From: UBA1724 sp963621575 | GTDB lineage: Bacteria; Verrucomicrobiota; Lentisphaeria; Oligosphaerales; Oligosphaeraceae | NCBI GenBank assembly: GCA_963621575.1 | Contig: CAVFEH010000001.1 | Location: forward strand, 186,001 to 250,000 | Length of the DNA stretch: 64,000 bases | Direction of reading: 5' to 3' | Part shown: in pieces, positions 16,522 through 26,240 of the stretch | Layout: each line of letters starts with the position of its first letter | Numbering within the stretch: the stretch's first letter is position 1 | Translations under genes and position numbers: made by a program | Notes under the pieces: model-generated | What the model was told of the DNA's origin: nothing | The model's input: only the letters and a program-made list of their open reading frames with translations | Databases searched by the model: none

Positions 16522-19500
16522 ATGCATCCCAATCAATTCAAGGAGATCCTCACTCGCTTCGAAGGTTTTTACAGCCGTTCCGAGGAGGACATGTTCAAAG
16601 AATATTCCCCCCTTGCCGCCGAGATCGCCGTAACGAAGGATCCGGTGCCCTGGAAGGACCGCGAGAGCCTCGCATACCGTCCCCTCCAGGAGGGCGAATG
16701 CTGGGGCAAGGACTGGGATAGCTGCTGGGTCCACGTGCGCGGCACGGTTCCCGCGTCCTGGGAGGGGCAGCAGCTGGTCATGCGCCTGAACCTGGGCGGC
16801 GAGGCGCTAGTCTTTGATGAAGAGGGCACGCCGGTCTGCGGACTCACCGACCACTCCATCTTCGACCGTTTTTTCGTAAAAGAGATTTTCTACTTCCCGC
16901 AGCCGGCGAAGGCCAACCAGAAGGTGGATTTGTGGATAGAGGGCGTCTCCAGCAATATCCAGGGAAAGACCGACTTCCCCTGGGCGCCCCACGTGAGCCG
17001 CGAACCCCATCCCGAGGGGCAGTCCCACCCTGTGGTCAAGTCCCTGCGGCTGGCGACCTTCCGCGACGAACTCTACCACTACCGCATTGAGTTCGACTTC
17101 CTCTACAAACTCCTGAGGGACTACTACAAGGGGGATGGCACCAAGCATCGCGCCCGCCAGCTGGCCTGCGCCCTCTACCGGTCGCTGGATGTCTACTGCG
17201 GAAAGCCCGACAACGCCGCCGCCGCCCGCGCGGTGCTGGCGCCTGTGCTGCGGCTGCCCGCCTGCGGCTCCGCGCTGAAATGCACCGCCACGGGCCACGC
17301 GCACATCGACGTGGGGTGGCTTTGGCCGGTGAAGGAGTCCATCCGGAAGGTGGCCCGCACCTTCTCCACGCAGCTGCGCCTCATGGAGCGCTTCCCCGAA
17401 TACCGCTTTGGCGAATCCCAGCCGCAGCTCTACCTCTTCGCCAAGGAATACTATTCCGCCATCTACGAGCAGGTGAAGAAGCGGATCCAGGAGGGCCGTT
17501 GGGAGTGCGAAGGCGGCATGTGGGTGGAGGCCGACAACAACCTGCCCTCCGGCGAATCCCTCATCCGGCAGTTCCTCCACGGAAAGAACTTCTTCAAGGA
17601 CGAGTTCGGCGTGGAGGTGAAGGACCTCTGGATGCCCGACGTCTTCGGCTACAACGGCAACACCCCCCAGATCATGAAGATCTGCGGCTGCGACTATTTC
17701 CTGACCATGAAGCTGGCCTGGAACGCCATCAACAAGCCCGTCTACAATACCTTCCGCTGGCAGGGCATTGACGGCACGCAGGTCTTCGCCCACATGCCCC
17801 CCGAGGACAACAACTACAACTCCTCCCTGGAGGGCGGCGTCATGGCCCAGAATCAGGACAAGCTCAAGGAATCCGCCATCTGCCCCGAGTTCGTCATGCC
17901 CTTCGGCATCGGTGACGGCGGCGGCGGCCCCTGCCGCGACCACGTGGAGCGCGCGCTGCTCATGAAGAACCAGGAGGACTTTCCCCGCCTCACCATGGGA
18001 TGCGCCCAGGATGCCATGGAGCGCATGGCGAAGTGCTGGAACGACCTGCCGGTCTGGGAAGGCGAGCTCTACTTCGAGAAGCACCGCGGCACTCTCACCA
18101 GCCAGGCGCGCACCAAGCGCGCCAACCGCCAGCTGGAGCAGAAGCTTCTGCAGACCGAGGCTCTCTGCAGCCTCCTGCCTCCCGGGGAATACCCCCGCAA
18201 GGAGCTGGACAAGATCGTCAAAACCATCCTGATCAACCAGTTCCACGATATCATCCCCGGCTCCTCCATACGGCTGGTTTACGAAAACACCGCCAAGGAG
18301 CACGCACAGTGCCTTGCCGCCCTGGAAGAGCTCCAGAAGAAGGCCGCCGCGCACCTCATGGCGCGCCAGGAGAACACGCTGGTCCTCTTCAACAGCCTCT
18401 CGGTTCCTTACCGCCGTCCTGTGGAGCTCCCGAAGGAGTGGGCCGCTGGCGCCCTCTCCACTGCGGCCGGCGCCGCCGTGACGGCACAGGTGGAGTCCGA
18501 CGGACGGGTCTTTGCCGCCGTGGAGATCCCCGCCGACGGCTTCCTGGTCCTGCGCCGGGATCCCAAAGGCGCCGCCTCCGCGGTGCCCACCGCCCACGAC
18601 CGGGATGCCCTCACTTTGGAGAACGATGCCCTCTTCTGCGCCTTCGACGCCGATGGCCGCCTGACGGAGTGCCGCGACAGGAAGAGCGGCCGCCAATGGC
18701 TCAAGGGGCCTGGAAACGTCCTGCGCATCTACCAGGACGAGGCCGCGGAATACGACGCCTGGGATGTGGATCCCTGGTACAAGAACCAGATTGTGGACGA
18801 AGCGAAGGCGGTCCGGGGAGAGAGCGCCCTGCGGGAGGTTGGTCCCGTGCGGAGCGTCCTGAAGTTCTCCCTGGCCATCGGCGAGTCCTCCATTGATCAG
18901 GAAATCTCCTTGGCCGCCGGTGGCGGCCCCCTGGAGTTCCGCAATGTCGTGGAGTGGCACGAGGGCCGGAAGTTCCTGCGCGTCGCCTTCCCGACTCCCG
19001 TGGAGAGCCCCTGGGCTACCTACGACATCCAGTATGGGCAGGTCCGCCGGCCCACCAACACCAACACCAGCTGGGAGTCCGCGCAGTTTGAGGTCTGCGG
19101 GCAGCGCTACGCCGATCTCTCCACAGAGGAGGGCGGTTTGGCCATCCTAAACGACTGCAAATACGGCCACTGCATCCGCGACGGCGTGGTCTCCCTCAGT
19201 CTCCTGCGCGCCCCCAAGTGGCCCGACTACACCGCCGACCTTGGGCACCAGGAATACACCTACGCCATCTGTACCCACGAGAAGAGCCTGGATGACAGCG
19301 ATGTCATCTCCCAGGCCGCGCAGCTCAACCGCCCACCCGCGCTTTTCATGGACCGCGCGGCGCCCGTGGCTCAGTTCCCCTTCGAACTGGAAGGGCAGGG
19401 CGTCTCCCTGGAGGTTGTCAAGCGCGGTGAAAAGTGCGACGAGCTCTTCCTGCGCATCGTGGAGACCCGTGGTCGTCATGCGAAGGCGGTTTTGCGTTTC

Positions 19501-19644
19501 CGCAGTGGTGCGGAGGCCTTCCGGGTCCTGGTCACCGACGCCCTGGAATGGAATGTCCTGGAGGAGCCGGCCAAGGGGGCGGATGGCTCCTTCCGCCTGG
19601 CGTTGCATCCCTACCAGATCCTCACTCTGAAGCTCGCGCGGTAG
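16522..19644 (+). CDS. GH38 alpha-mannosidase (second paralogue)
   Basis: A 1040-residue retaining alpha-mannosidase without a signal peptide. Zn ligands His261 and Asp263 lie in HIDVGWLWP, the nucleophile is Asp373 in MPDVFGYNGN, and His575 is in NQFHDIIPGSS. The N-terminus matches the first GH38 in layout (QFKEILTRFEGFYSRSEED against QFEELTTRLMSFYERSEED), and the two align to the end of the GH38 domain. This copy ends HPYQILTLKLAR and stops, with no Maf extension. Members of this subgroup trim alpha-linked mannose from oligosaccharides in the cytosol. Two diverged copies suggest different linkage or chain-length preferences. Confidence 0.94.
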   Translation: MHPNQFKEILTRFEGFYSRSEEDMFKEYSPLAAEIAVTKDPVPWKDRESLAYRPLQEGECWGKDWDSCWVHVRGTVPASWEGQQLVMRLNLGGEALVFDEEGTPVCGLTDHSIFDRFFVKEIFYFPQPAKANQKVDLWIEGVSSNIQGKTDFPWAPHVSREPHPEGQSHPVVKSLRLATFRDELYHYRIEFDFLYKLLRDYYKGDGTKHRARQLACALYRSLDVYCGKPDNAAAARAVLAPVLRLPACGSALKCTATGHAHIDVGWLWPVKESIRKVARTFSTQLRLMERFPEYRFGESQPQLYLFAKEYYSAIYEQVKKRIQEGRWECEGGMWVEADNNLPSGESLIRQFLHGKNFFKDEFGVEVKDLWMPDVFGYNGNTPQIMKICGCDYFLTMKLAWNAINKPVYNTFRWQGIDGTQVFAHMPPEDNNYNSSLEGGVMAQNQDKLKESAICPEFVMPFGIGDGGGGPCRDHVERALLMKNQEDFPRLTMGCAQDAMERMAKCWNDLPVWEGELYFEKHRGTLTSQARTKRANRQLEQKLLQTEALCSLLPPGEYPRKELDKIVKTILINQFHDIIPGSSIRLVYENTAKEHAQCLAALEELQKKAAAHLMARQENTLVLFNSLSVPYRRPVELPKEWAAGALSTAAGAAVTAQVESDGRVFAAVEIPADGFLVLRRDPKGAASAVPTAHDRDALTLENDALFCAFDADGRLTECRDRKSGRQWLKGPGNVLRIYQDEAAEYDAWDVDPWYKNQIVDEAKAVRGESALREVGPVRSVLKFSLAIGESSIDQEISLAAGGGPLEFRNVVEWHEGRKFLRVAFPTPVESPWATYDIQYGQVRRPTNTNTSWESAQFEVCGQRYADLSTEEGGLAILNDCKYGHCIRDGVVSLSLLRAPKWPDYTADLGHQEYTYAICTHEKSLDDSDVISQAAQLNRPPALFMDRAAPVAQFPFELEGQGVSLEVVKRGEKCDELFLRIVETRGRHAKAVLRFRSGAEAFRVLVTDALEWNVLEEPAKGADGSFRLALHPYQILTLKLAR

Positions 19645-19671
19645 ACGACGCACGAAGGCGGTTTTTTCCCC

Positions 19672-21114
19672 ATGGCCAACGACATCACCCCCCAGCGACA
19701 GACTGGTCCCGGCCGGCAGACTTCGGTCTCCAGCATCCTGACCTTGGATCGGGAGCAACCGCACAACTCCGACGCGGAGATGGCGGTGCTGGGGGCCATG
19801 CTCTTGAGTGCCGACGCCGCCTCTGTGGCCATGGAGCGCCTGAATTTCCCGGGGGCATTTTACCACCAGGCCAACCAGACCATCTTCGACGCCATGGTGG
19901 CCCTGAACCCCAAGGGCAGCGCCGGAATGGATCCCGTGGTGCTGGCCGACTATCTCCGGAAGAATGACCAGCTGGATGCCGTGGGCGGTCCCAGCTATCT
20001 GGCGCTGCTCATGCAGAAGACGCCCACCACCGCCTTCGTCGACAGCTACGTCGAGATCGTCAAACAGACCGCCACCGTCCGCAGGATTATCTCCACTTGT
20101 TCCGAGACCATCCTCCAGTGCTACGAAAACGAGGGTGACGCGGTGCCACTCATGGACCGCATCCAGCAGCAGATCCTGGAGATCAGCCAGTTGAACCAGC
20201 GCCAGGACTACCAGCCCATCCAACCGTTGGTGGACCAGGCAATGGAGCACATCCGGAAGCTCGTGGAGCAGAGCGACACCGACTCCCTGGGAATCCCCAC
20301 GGGATACGATATCCTGGACCGGTCCATGACCGGCGGCCTCCAGCCTGGCATGCTCTTCGTGCTGGCCGCCCGTCCCTCTATCGGCAAGACCGCCCTGGCG
20401 TTGAACATGGCCTACAACGTGGCCATGAAGGGCATCCCCGTGGGCATCTTTTCTCTGGAAATGACCGCGGAGAGCCTGACCCTGCGAATGATCTCCTCCG
20501 GCGCCCGGGTGAATATCACCAAGCTGGCTTACCAGAAGGAGCAGGTCATGGGCGAGCTCCAGAAGGTGGTGGAGACCAGCAAGGCCTTGGCGCATTGCCA
20601 GATTTACATTGACGAGACCGGTGGCATTGACATCCTGGAACTCCGCTCCAAAGCCCGTCGAATGTATGAGCGCCACCACATCAAAGTGCTCTTCATTGAC
20701 TATCTACAGCTCGTCACCATCAACACCGGAAATCGAAACGCAAACCGCGAAAATGACGTGGCGCGGATTTCCGGGTCTCTGAAGGCCCTGGCAAAGGAGC
20801 TTCAGATTCCCATTGTCGTGCTCTGCCAGGTCAACCGCGCGGCAGAGCAGGGGGATGGACAGCCCCGGCTCAGCAACCTCCGCGAATCCGGCGCCATTGA
20901 GCAGGACGCCGATGTGGTGGCCATCCTCCATCGTAACCGCGACGAACAATATGCACAGGACGCCGACCAGTCCGCAGCCGGATTGGATGCCGTCCTCCTC
21001 ATTGCAAAGAACCGCAACGGCCGCACCGGAAAGCAAAATCTCACCTTCTTCCCCCAGTATACGCGTTTTGACGGACGGGAAGAGACGGTGGAGGCGGAGG
21101 ACATTCCGTCGTAA
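19672..21114 (+). CDS. dnaB: Replicative DNA helicase DnaB
   Basis: A 480-residue hexameric helicase that unwinds DNA at the replication fork. The N-terminal domain (about 25-140) begins PHNSDAEMAVLGAMLL. The RecA-like C-terminal domain has Walker A ARPSIGKTALAL (Lys239), SLEMTAESLTLRM, VLFIDYLQL as Walker B, and LRESGAIEQDADVVAILHR. Length and motif order are standard, with no intein. It follows the second GH38 by 27 bases and may be transcribed from that operon. A T9 run lies about 40 bases after its stop, but without a clear stem. Confidence 0.97.
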   Translation: MANDITPQRQTGPGRQTSVSSILTLDREQPHNSDAEMAVLGAMLLSADAASVAMERLNFPGAFYHQANQTIFDAMVALNPKGSAGMDPVVLADYLRKNDQLDAVGGPSYLALLMQKTPTTAFVDSYVEIVKQTATVRRIISTCSETILQCYENEGDAVPLMDRIQQQILEISQLNQRQDYQPIQPLVDQAMEHIRKLVEQSDTDSLGIPTGYDILDRSMTGGLQPGMLFVLAARPSIGKTALALNMAYNVAMKGIPVGIFSLEMTAESLTLRMISSGARVNITKLAYQKEQVMGELQKVVETSKALAHCQIYIDETGGIDILELRSKARRMYERHHIKVLFIDYLQLVTINTGNRNANRENDVARISGSLKALAKELQIPIVVLCQVNRAAEQGDGQPRLSNLRESGAIEQDADVVAILHRNRDEQYAQDADQSAAGLDAVLLIAKNRNGRTGKQNLTFFPQYTRFDGREETVEAEDIPS

Positions 21115-21218
21115 AGCAGCCCAGGGAAACAAAAGAGCAAGACAAGGCCCGGATTCTTTTTTTTTACCTTCCTTAACCCCATAGACAACAGTTCCTTTCT
21201 AACTTTTTCGCCAATGCC

Positions 21219-23237
21219 ATGCAAAAACGGCTTCCACTTTTTTTTCTGTTGTGTCTCTCACTTCTTCTCACTGCGTCGGAGAATTTCGTCACGAACGGCA
21301 ATTTTGAGGACGGCGCAGTGGGCTGGAGTCTGCCGGCGGGGGCCGAGGTGGCCCGCGGGCTTGGCTTCAATGGCAACGGCGGCTTGAAGCTGACGCGCAC
21401 CGCAGAGATGAAATATGAGTTTGTCACCCAGAAACTTGACTTGAAGCCCGGCCGTCTCTATACGCTGACGGCCCAGATGCGCTCCGCGAAGGTGAAGCCC
21501 GGCCTCCCGAATGTGGGCGTGGAGTTCTATGATGACGCCAACCGGTGGATGGGCGGCGTCTACAGGAGCGGCCCCCGGGATATTGAGGATTGGACGTGGT
21601 TGGAGCTCAATGTCCCCGTGCCCAAGGACGCCGCGAGGTGCTCCCTGTCTCTTTACATCCAGAACGGTTCCACGGGGACGGTCTGGTTTGACAATGTGAG
21701 CGTCACCGCCGCCGAGAAGACCCCCGCCATCCAGTTCGTATATCCCGTCCAGGGAATCCTGGACGCCCAGAATCCCGATGTGCGCGTCAATGTGGGCATC
21801 ATGGGCAATGCCATAGAGGAGGACGAATTTGCCGGCATGTCGGTGGAACTCATGGTTTTGGATGCGCTGGGCGAAGGGCATTTCTTCCAGGAGTCCGTGA
21901 AGGGGCATATTGCGGCGTTCCGTCTGCCGGCGCTCCCCGAGGGTAAGACCGACTTCCGTGCCACTCTGATAGGGCCTGACGGCGTGTCCATTGGCGAGAG
22001 CGTGGAGCGCATTGTGGTTGCCCAGAATTTCGAGAAAGTCCAGCGTCCCCAGGGCAGTTGCGTGATCGATGAATACGGCCGCGCCATTGTGGACGGAGCG
22101 CCCTTCCTCCCCATCGGACTGTATACCTCCATCCTGGAAGACCTGGATGTCATCGCCGACTCCGACTACAATTGCGTCCTTCCCTACGGCAGCTGGACCC
22201 TCAATTTGGGGAAGGGCGCCCCTGACGCCGACGCCGACGCCATGCAGAAAGCCATGAATGCCCTCCAGGATCATGGGATGAAGATCATCTTCTCCCTGAA
22301 GGACTTCTATGATCTCCCCCGCTATCAGGACCATGTGTCATCCGTCTGCAACGCCGTTGGCGTGGAGACCGTCCGTGAGCTCTGGGAGACCTTTGTGAAC
22401 CGCCTGAAGGGGCATCCCGCCCTCCTGGCCTGGTACAACAACGACGAACTCCCCCTGCAGGACCAGGAGAAGGCCGAGGAGATGCGTGTCTTCCTCAACC
22501 AAGAGGATCCCAACCACCCCGTCCTCTCCGTCCTCTGCGATTTCACGGAGACGCCCTTCTTTGCCCCCTCCTGCGACATCTTGGCGGTGGATCCCTATCC
22601 CATCACCAAAGAGAAGGTCTCCAACCAGAAGCGCACTGTCGATGGACTGGACGCAGCCGTGGCCTCCGGCCAGCCCTTCTGGGCAGTACCCCAGATCTTC
22701 AACTGGGGGATTTACCACGCCCGCGGGAAAGATGCAGAGGAGTTCGCGAGATGGCTCCAGCCCCGTCTCCAGCAGATGCGGGGAGTCGTATTGCTGGAGG
22801 CCCTCCGGGGCGCCCGCGGATTCATCATGTATTCCTACTTCGATCTGAAGCGTGGCTTTGAAGACCCCGCCCGTTTTGGCGGCGAGGCTGTGCAGACCGA
22901 GGAGGACTACTGGTGGCATTGGCAGGAGGCCAAGGAGCTGGCCACGATGTTGAAGAATCTGTCTCCCTGGCTCCTTTCCAAGGAGGGTCCCGCTGCACTG
23001 CCCTTGGAGGTGAAGGCCGGAAAGGTGGAGGCCGCCCTCTTCCGCACCGATGACAACGGCCGCCCCGCCGTACTGGTTGCCTCCATTGGACCCGATCACG
23101 TGGACGCCACCCTCCGGCTGTCTCCCGGCATGCCTCCCATGAAGGCCACATACGGAAACGCCCACGAGGTGGAACCCGGCGTCTGGCACTTCTCCGGAAA
23201 TGACGTCTGGGGCGAGATCCTCATCCCGCAGAACTAG
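21219..23237 (+). CDS. Secreted protein with carbohydrate-binding module and TIM-barrel glycoside-hydrolase-like domain
   Basis: A 672-residue exported protein with a signal peptide (MQKRLPLFFLLCLSLLLTAS). Residues about 22-165 look like a CBM4/9-type jelly roll (NFVTNGNFEDGAVGWSL to GTVWFDNVSVT). A beta-rich linker domain follows (about 170-270). A TIM-barrel-like region (about 280-590) starts DEYGRAIVDGAPFLPIGLYT and contains AWYNNDELP, where Glu410 is the best acid/base candidate. The last 70 residues resemble a C-terminal beta-sandwich. I cannot assign a GH family or a substrate. It is one of two proteins here likely to act on sugars outside the cytoplasm. The neighbours (dnaB, murJ) give no functional clue. 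Confidence 0.72.
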   Translation: MQKRLPLFFLLCLSLLLTASENFVTNGNFEDGAVGWSLPAGAEVARGLGFNGNGGLKLTRTAEMKYEFVTQKLDLKPGRLYTLTAQMRSAKVKPGLPNVGVEFYDDANRWMGGVYRSGPRDIEDWTWLELNVPVPKDAARCSLSLYIQNGSTGTVWFDNVSVTAAEKTPAIQFVYPVQGILDAQNPDVRVNVGIMGNAIEEDEFAGMSVELMVLDALGEGHFFQESVKGHIAAFRLPALPEGKTDFRATLIGPDGVSIGESVERIVVAQNFEKVQRPQGSCVIDEYGRAIVDGAPFLPIGLYTSILEDLDVIADSDYNCVLPYGSWTLNLGKGAPDADADAMQKAMNALQDHGMKIIFSLKDFYDLPRYQDHVSSVCNAVGVETVRELWETFVNRLKGHPALLAWYNNDELPLQDQEKAEEMRVFLNQEDPNHPVLSVLCDFTETPFFAPSCDILAVDPYPITKEKVSNQKRTVDGLDAAVASGQPFWAVPQIFNWGIYHARGKDAEEFARWLQPRLQQMRGVVLLEALRGARGFIMYSYFDLKRGFEDPARFGGEAVQTEEDYWWHWQEAKELATMLKNLSPWLLSKEGPAALPLEVKAGKVEAALFRTDDNGRPAVLVASIGPDHVDATLRLSPGMPPMKATYGNAHEVEPGVWHFSGNDVWGEILIPQN

Positions 23238-23273
23238 ACGAGGTTCCTTCGCTTCGCAGGGATCCCCTCCACC

Positions 23274-24995
23274 ATGCCCTCCGAATTGCGCCCCGAAAAC
23301 GGGGAGAACGCCCCCGTCGCCTCTGTTTCCCGGAATGACGCCATGACCGTGGCGGCAGGGCAGGGCGGCGGCGCCACCCCCCCGGCGGCGGCCTCTCCGT
23401 CTTCCCCGGGCGGCAGGGCGCGCATGGGACGGGGATTCCTGGGCTCCACGGGGGGAATCCTGCTGTCTAGGGTCTCCGGACTGCTCCGGGACATCTTCGC
23501 CGCCGCTTTCTGGGGTGCCACCGGCGTGGCGCAGGCGGCCTACAACACCGCCTTCGCCGTCCCCAACAGCCTCCGAATGATCCTGGGGGAGGGCGCCATC
23601 TCCAGCGCCTTCGTCCCCGCCTTGGCCGGCTATTTGGAGGAGGAGCGGAAACAGGAGGCCTGGACCCTTGCCTGCCGCGCGATCACGCTGCAATTCCTGG
23701 TGCTCTTGGTCCCCACAATATTGCTGGGGGCAGTGGCCGCCGTCTTTGGCTGGAGCCACCTGATCCAGGACGACGCCACGAGGGTCACCATGAGGCTGCT
23801 GCCAGTCCTCATGCCCTTCTCCCTCCTGATTTGCGCCGCCGCCGCCTTCGCCGCCATCCTCAACAGCCTGAATGTATTTTTCCAGGCAACCGCCGCCCAG
23901 GCGGTCTTCAATGTGACCATGGTGGTCTCCCTGGTTCTTCTGGGCCTGGGATGGACCAACCAGGACGAGACCGCCCTCTGGCTCTATTGCGGCGCCACGC
24001 TCCTGGGGGGCTTCCTGCAGCTGGCCACTCTCGTTTGCTCCTGCCGGAAATACGGCTTCCGCTATCGCTGGGACCTGAATCTGAAAGACGGCGAGGTCCG
24101 TGCGCTCTGCCGCCGAATAGTCCCCGTGTTGGTCGGCAATGGCCTGGCGCAGCTGAATGGCCTCGTGGACAAGGGCCTGGGCCTCTGGCTGGGGGCCGCC
24201 GCCGTGGGCGCCCTGAATTATTCCCACCGGCTGGTCTATCTCCCCGTGGGACTCTTCGGCGTGGCAATGGGGCAGGTGGCTCTCCCCGCATTGGCCCGCG
24301 CACAGGTCAAGGGCGATGCGCAAGGCATCCGGGAGGGACTGGATTTTGCGTTGCGGACGGTCCTCTTCCTTGCCATCCCCTGCACCGCATTCCTCATGGT
24401 CTGCGGACGGGAGACAATTACGCTGCTCTTTGCACGCGGCGCATTTGGCGACGAGGCCATTCGCGAGACGACCTTCGCGCTCCTTTTCTACCTGGCGGGA
24501 CTCCCCGCATTCTGCTGCGTGAAGGTGGCCACCAATCCTTTCCACGCCCGCAAGGACACCGTGACACCCATGCGGATCTCCATGCTCCTCCTGCTGGCGA
24601 ATCTGATCCTGAACCTGATCTTGATGCAGTTCCTCCGACAGGGCGGATTGGCCTTGGCCACCAGCATCTGCTCCTGGGCCAATGTGGTGACTCTCCTTTG
24701 CCTGAACCGGAAATGCCTTCCCCAGTGGACCTTCGCGCCTTTCCTGAAAGCCCTGGCTGGATTCCTCACGGCCTCCGCCGGCGCCTCCGCCGCCGCCTGG
24801 GGGCTCCTCCTGGCGCTCCGTAGGCTAACTATCCTGGAACACCTTCCCAGGACCGCCGCCACCGCTATCACCGTTCTCCTGGCGCTGGCACTCTTCGGCA
24901 TCGCCTATCTCGTTCTCTGCGCCCTCCTGGGACGCCCCGAGCCCCGCGAATTCCTCCAGGCCGTGAAGCGCGTCGGAAAAAGATTGCGCCGTTGA
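23274..24995 (+). CDS. murJ: Lipid II flippase MurJ (MviN)
   Basis: A polytopic membrane protein of the MOP superfamily that moves lipid II across the inner membrane for peptidoglycan synthesis. The family N-terminus GGILLSRVSGLLRDIFAAAF is followed by the PNSLRMILGEGAISSAFVPA signature and about 13-14 hydrophobic segments. The open frame gives 573 residues, including about 50 Pro/Ala/Gly-rich residues before the first helix. A start at ATG 23424 (MGRGFLGSTGG) would match the usual family length better, and no ribosome binding site decides between them. Together with PBP2 at 32416-34185 it shows that the organism makes peptidoglycan. Confidence 0.92.
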   Translation: MPSELRPENGENAPVASVSRNDAMTVAAGQGGGATPPAAASPSSPGGRARMGRGFLGSTGGILLSRVSGLLRDIFAAAFWGATGVAQAAYNTAFAVPNSLRMILGEGAISSAFVPALAGYLEEERKQEAWTLACRAITLQFLVLLVPTILLGAVAAVFGWSHLIQDDATRVTMRLLPVLMPFSLLICAAAAFAAILNSLNVFFQATAAQAVFNVTMVVSLVLLGLGWTNQDETALWLYCGATLLGGFLQLATLVCSCRKYGFRYRWDLNLKDGEVRALCRRIVPVLVGNGLAQLNGLVDKGLGLWLGAAAVGALNYSHRLVYLPVGLFGVAMGQVALPALARAQVKGDAQGIREGLDFALRTVLFLAIPCTAFLMVCGRETITLLFARGAFGDEAIRETTFALLFYLAGLPAFCCVKVATNPFHARKDTVTPMRISMLLLLANLILNLILMQFLRQGGLALATSICSWANVVTLLCLNRKCLPQWTFAPFLKALAGFLTASAGASAAAWGLLLALRRLTILEHLPRTAATAITVLLALALFGIAYLVLCALLGRPEPREFLQAVKRVGKRLRR

Positions 24996-25032
24996 AGTTG
25001 GGCAGGAAAACCATCACCGCAGGCGTAAGAAA

Positions 25033-25092
25033 CCGGCAAGGAGCGGAGGGGGGCTTGTGGGGGGGGGGCTCCCCGGCCTTTCGATGTTCTTC
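25033..25092 (-). repeat. Copy E of the CCAAAGGAC intergenic repeat (inverted, diverged)
   Basis: The plus strand reads GGAGCGGAGG, GGGGCTTG, a long G-run, CTCCCC, GGCCTTTCGAT and TTCTTCC, in the same order as copies A (reverse complement) and D. It is the most diverged copy, with an expanded G tract. Confidence 0.35.
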
Positions 25093-25111
25093 CATACCGA
25101 CTGCAAAAATG

Positions 25112-25156
25112 CAAAAAGGGCGGCCTGAGAGACACTCCCGGGCCGCCCGTTCTTTT
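25112..25156. terminator. Bidirectional terminator between convergent murJ and oxidoreductase genes
   Basis: GGGCGGCC (25118-25125) and GGCCGCCC (25141-25148) form an 8-bp stem. It is flanked by AAAAA on the left and TTCTTTTT on the right, so it can stop transcription from both strands. Confidence 0.85.
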
Positions 25157-25172
25157 TGTATTTGTGTCTGAA

Positions 25173-26240
25173 CTACAGACGCACTTCCTTTCCGGTGCGG
25201 GCGGACTCGTAGACGGCGGAAAGGATCTTGATCATGTTCACGCCCTGCTGGGGCACGAAGTCGGGGGCCGCCTTTCCGTCAAGGACATCCAGGTAGTGGT
25301 TCAGGTTTGCGCCGTGGATGTTCTCGTTGCAGTTCCCTTCGTACCTGGTGGTGTTCATCTTGCCGTATTCCTCGCCGATGATCTCCAGGCTGACGCCATC
25401 CGTCCAGATCATGCCGGCCTTGGTGCCACGGAGCTCCACAAAACGGGTCTCTTTGGGGACGTTGGACGCCCAGCTGAACTCGATCTGGAGAATCGCGCCG
25501 TTGTCAAAGCGGATCATGCCCATGGCCAGGTCTTCCACATCGAAGGTGCCGTTCTCGTTCTTGTCGCCGTAAACGGACTCGGTGGAGGTGCTCAGGTCGT
25601 TGTCGGCGAACTTGCAGAAGGTGTTTCCGGAGACCGCCACGGGGGTGGGGTTGCCCATGAGCCAGATGGCCAGGTCAATCATGTGGACGCCCAGGTCGAT
25701 GAGGGGGCCGCCGCCGGATTGCTCCCTGGTGGTGAACCAGCCACCCTTGCCGGGAATGCCGCGCACACGCTGCCAGCAGGCACGGCCCGCGTAGATCTCG
25801 CCCATCCGGCCGTCCTCAATGAACTTCTTCGCAACCTTGGAGATGTCCGCATAGCGGTTGTTCCGCATGAACATCAGCTTCTTGCCTGCCTTCTCCGCAG
25901 TCTCCTTCATCTCCTCCGCAAGCGCGGGGTTGATGGCGTCCGGCTTCTCGCAGAAGACGTTCTTGCCCGCGCGCAACGCCGCCAGCGCAATCTCGGAGTG
26001 CAGGTAGTTCGGGGTGCAGATGTCCACGTAGTCAATGTCATCCCGCTTCAAGACCTCCTTGTAGTCCGTGTAGATGTCAGCCTTGGGATGGAACTCGTCC
26101 CGGAAGGACTTCACCCGGTCGGGAAGAATGTCGCACAACGCGACGACTTCCACGCGCTTCTTCGCGGCGTCAGTCAGGTAGTAGGGAGTGTGGGCGTAGC
26201 GGTTGATGCCACCGCATCCAATGATCGCAACTTTGTACAT
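25173..26240 (-). CDS. Gfo/Idh/MocA-family NAD(P)-dependent oxidoreductase
   Basis: A 355-residue protein with an N-terminal Rossmann fold (VAIIGCGGINRYAH) and the family's catalytic EKP in NVFCEKPDAIN. GGGPLIDLGVHMIDLAIWLMG in the C-terminal alpha/beta domain is typical of sugar dehydrogenases. The family oxidises or reduces hydroxyl groups on sugars, inositols and related compounds, and sequence alone does not give the substrate. There is no Tat signal, so it is cytoplasmic. It is a single gene on the minus strand, closed by a shared terminator. TATAAA on the minus strand at 26344-26349 may be its -10 box. Confidence 0.9.
   Translation of the reverse strand: MYKVAIIGCGGINRYAHTPYYLTDAAKKRVEVVALCDILPDRVKSFRDEFHPKADIYTDYKEVLKRDDIDYVDICTPNYLHSEIALAALRAGKNVFCEKPDAINPALAEEMKETAEKAGKKLMFMRNNRYADISKVAKKFIEDGRMGEIYAGRACWQRVRGIPGKGGWFTTREQSGGGPLIDLGVHMIDLAIWLMGNPTPVAVSGNTFCKFADNDLSTSTESVYGDKNENGTFDVEDLAMGMIRFDNGAILQIEFSWASNVPKETRFVELRGTKAGMIWTDGVSLEIIGEEYGKMNTTRYEGNCNENIHGANLNHYLDVLDGKAAPDFVPQQGVNMIKILSAVYESARTGKEVRL

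Noticed and set aside
25056..25070. Long G-runs (such as near 25056-25070, 30400-30411 and 36100-36109) as quadruplex regulators
   Set aside because: They are single uninterrupted tracts, with no four spaced G-runs of the usual quadruplex pattern. They may also be prone to length errors in sequencing.
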